Both the position numbers and the translations under genes were made by a program. Under the pieces are notes generated by a model. The model was not told the origin of the DNA. It did no database searches and saw only the letters and a list, made by a program, of their open reading frames with translations. Below, piece after piece: positions 58,966 through 64,000 of a stretch of DNA of 64,000 bases. Numbering within the stretch: the stretch's first letter is position 1; every line of letters begins with the position of its first letter. The DNA comes from Ruixingdingia sedimenti (lineage in GTDB: Bacteria; Pseudomonadota; Alphaproteobacteria; Rhodobacterales; Rhodobacteraceae), in the NCBI RefSeq assembly GCF_031432425.1, contig NZ_JAVKPH010000018.1, positions 1-64,000 on the forward strand. Direction: 5' to 3'.

Positions 58966-59832
58966 TCAGAGCAACCCGCGGTCCACAAGTGCCTCCTCCC
59001 CGATGAGATCGACGATTAGGGCGATGTGGTCAGGCGACAACGCGAAATGCTCGGCGCGCGGATCTGCCGCCGGCACAAGCTGCGCCATTTCCGCCTTGAG
59101 AAGATCGCGGGCCACCCCGTTCTCGATCACCCCCTCTACGCCCTCGTAAACAAAGCTCCGCGGGATGCGCACTCCGGGCTCGAGGGTCAGGCCATGGGCG
59201 CTGGCGCTGGCGATCAGCGCATAAGCGCAGCGCGGGGTCGGTCGGCGCGGCGACGGGTGCGGCGTGCTTGGCAGGATGCGGGCGATCTGGCCGACCGGCT
59301 TGACCGGAACACTTCGGACGGGGCCGATGCCCTGCAGGAACCGGTTCAGCACAGCCCGCTCCGGGTTGTCCTCCGGTTCGCCCGAGAGGGTGGCCTCGTG
59401 CCGCGCGACACTGAAGGGCGACGAGCCCGCCGCACGGCCGACGCCGCCTGCGAGGTTGGTCAGCGTCCCGCCCTCGTGAAGCCGACCGATCCGGGCGATC
59501 AGTGTGGCTTCGCGTTCAAGGCTCGCCTGCTCGCGCTCCCGCGGGAAGACGCTGTCGATCACATACAGAATCGTCGATCCCTGACGCAGGATCTTCCGGA
59601 TGACGTTGCATTTGAAGGGATTGGTTTCGCCGATAGAGTGATTTTGTCGTGCCTCGGCCTCATGAGCAAGCACACGGCGATTCACACCCTTGCCGACATA
59701 GAAGGGTGTCTGGTCCGGCCGGCAGAGAACGTAGACGTAACTGTGACCGGAAAGCGTGACGAGATAGCGCTCGAGCTCAGGCCTTGGGCCGAAGAACACC
59801 GCACGGTCGAGCTCGGGATGCGGCCCGCTCAT
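58966..59832 (-). CDS. GIY-YIG nuclease domain protein (LEM-3-like)
   Basis: A 288-residue protein with a GIY-YIG domain near residues 30-135: YVYVLC (the GIY part), PFYVGKGVNRRV (the YIG part with catalytic Tyr and Arg), a SLEREATLIARIG helix with the metal-binding Glu, and LTNLAGG closing the fold. That order is close to the LEM-3-type GIY-YIG group. The C-terminal 150 residues are of unknown fold. It is the last gene of the minus-strand operon; its start overlaps the TPR gene stop (ATGA). It probably supplies DNA cutting in the system. Confidence 0.85.
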   Translation of the reverse strand: MSGPHPELDRAVFFGPRPELERYLVTLSGHSYVYVLCRPDQTPFYVGKGVNRRVLAHEAEARQNHSIGETNPFKCNVIRKILRQGSTILYVIDSVFPREREQASLEREATLIARIGRLHEGGTLTNLAGGVGRAAGSSPFSVARHEATLSGEPEDNPERAVLNRFLQGIGPVRSVPVKPVGQIARILPSTPHPSPRRPTPRCAYALIASASAHGLTLEPGVRIPRSFVYEGVEGVIENGVARDLLKAEMAQLVPAADPRAEHFALSPDHIALIVDLIGEEALVDRGLL

Positions 59833-60845
59833 GCTGTCAGCCCTAGCCGTTCACTCACATCCTCAAACCCCGGATCCTCGGCGTAGACCCGCTCGAGCTC
59901 GCGCCGTGCCTGCGCCTTGCGGCCCACCTGATCGTAGAGCACCGCGCGCTCGTAGCGCAGCTGGCGCAGGAGGGTGTCGGCACGGTCCTTGCGGCGGCGC
60001 AGCGTGAGTGTGAACACGTCGATGGCAGCGTCAGCCAGCCCGAGCCGGGCGAGCGCTCGGCCCCGGTAGAGCAGGAGCGCCGTTTCCACCGGCGTCTCGT
60101 TCGCGATCCCGGCAGTCAGGGCGACGACCCGTTCCAGCTGCGCGCGGTCCGCGTCGTCCTCGAGGGTCAGTTCCGCGAAGGACAGCAGCACCACCGGATC
60201 AGACGGCTCGATCGCGAGCAGCCTCTCGACATGGCGCATCGCTTCGGCGCGGTCCCCGTTGAGCTGTGCGATCTCGACCAGCGCCAGCCGCGTGCCGCGC
60301 TCGCGGGGGCGGGCATGGGCATCGACCTCGGGCGTTACCGGAAAGGTCACCTGCGCGGCAACCCCGTATTTCTCCAGCAGGCTCCCCAGCCGGTCGAGAC
60401 CGCCCAGCGCGGCCTCCAGATGACGCCGCGCGGGCGCGAATTCCTCGCGCCGGAGCCGCAGCATGCCCGCCATCCAGGCGGCATCGGGCAGCTCGGCGGC
60501 CTTCTCGAGCTCGGCAAGCGCGGCCGCCTCATCGCCCGCATTCAGCGCCTTCAGCCCGTTGACCAGGGCGCGCTCATCCGCAGGCGTGAACAGCCGCTGG
60601 AAGAAGCCGAGGTTCAGCCGGTCGCGCTGGGCCACCCGGGGCGCATTGGCGGGTGACGGTCGGCGTGGCTCGTGCACGGTGTAGAAGAGGCCCGTTCCAG
60701 GCAGACCAGCGGTGACCCGATTGCCGCGCGGGCTGACGGTGTATTTCGCGCCGCGCGGGCCAAGGGACAATGACGCTGTCGATTTCGACAGGTTCAGCGT
60801 GACACCGGGGGCAATCCGGATGCGGCGCCAGAAGCGGAAGGACAT
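59829..60845 (-). CDS. DUF4236 domain plus tetratricopeptide-like repeat protein
   Basis: A 338-residue protein. The first 55 residues are a DUF4236 domain (RFWRRIRIAPGVTLNLSKST, then GPRGAKYTVSPRGNRVTAGL). The rest is TPR-like, with repeated helix pairs such as ALNAGDEAAALAELEKAAEL, VERLLAIEPSDPVVLLSFAE and LERVYAEDPGFEDVSERLG. TPR proteins are scaffolds or sensors. Its start lies four bases after the DUF499 stop and its stop overlaps the GIY-YIG start, so it is a core part of the operon. Its exact role is unknown. Confidence 0.8.
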   Translation of the reverse strand: MSFRFWRRIRIAPGVTLNLSKSTASLSLGPRGAKYTVSPRGNRVTAGLPGTGLFYTVHEPRRPSPANAPRVAQRDRLNLGFFQRLFTPADERALVNGLKALNAGDEAAALAELEKAAELPDAAWMAGMLRLRREEFAPARRHLEAALGGLDRLGSLLEKYGVAAQVTFPVTPEVDAHARPRERGTRLALVEIAQLNGDRAEAMRHVERLLAIEPSDPVVLLSFAELTLEDDADRAQLERVVALTAGIANETPVETALLLYRGRALARLGLADAAIDVFTLTLRRRKDRADTLLRQLRYERAVLYDQVGRKAQARRELERVYAEDPGFEDVSERLGLTA

Positions 60846-60849
60846 CCGT

Positions 60850-64000
<3,151 letters not shown>

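Overview
The window is GC-rich DNA whose gene families (lambda-like/GTA-like siphophage genes, DUF3489, DUF6441, BR0599-type tail protein) point to an alphaproteobacterium of the Rhodobacterales, probably Paracoccus or a relative. The genus is inference. Almost all of it is accessory DNA.

Layout. (1) 1-1769: nested insertion-sequence debris (an IS256-like end inside a truncated IS3-family element) next to a 3' remnant of sbcC. Then comes a 47-nt 3' fragment of an initiator tRNA gene that keeps its terminator. The fragment looks like the displaced half of an attachment site, so an integrated element probably begins near 1770. (2) 2344-18022: a divergent catabolic cluster with AraC and IclR regulators. 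It encodes every step from a cyclic alcohol or ketone to central metabolites: SDR dehydrogenase, Baeyer-Villiger monooxygenase, lactone hydrolase, hydroxy-acid alcohol dehydrogenase, semialdehyde dehydrogenase, class III CoA-transferase, acyl-CoA dehydrogenase with its own ETF, a bifunctional hydratase/3-hydroxyacyl-CoA dehydrogenase and a 3-oxoadipyl-CoA-type thiolase. This fits cyclohexanol/cyclohexanone -> caprolactone -> adipate -> acetyl-CoA + succinyl-CoA. (3) 18134-20411: remnants, a WYL-domain regulator and a conserved hypothetical gene. (4) 20427-58959: a lambda-type siphoprophage. It has a tyrosine integrase, a repeat-rich control region, a short tightly overlapped replication operon with an iteron origin inside the initiator-like gene, two ParB-methylase fusions, a block of small minus-strand genes, and packaging, head, tail and lysis modules. 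Cargo genes interrupt it: a reverse transcriptase with a C-terminal HEPN-like motif, an MFS efflux pump with a TetR regulator, and a minus-strand gene in the tail module. (5) 58966-64000: a minus-strand three-gene operon (DUF499/Swt1-HEPN ATPase, DUF4236-TPR protein, GIY-YIG nuclease) that runs off the right edge and looks like part of an anti-phage defence locus.

Points of most interest: the DUF499/TPR/GIY-YIG operon; the RT-HEPN protein; a von Willebrand A domain with an intact MIDAS inserted in the tail tip protein; a -1 frameshift heptamer in the tail chaperone gene; an origin-like iteron array; and the complete cycloalkanone pathway with a dedicated ETF and hairpins between its genes.

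No database search was possible. Family names rest on recognised motifs, lengths and gene order.
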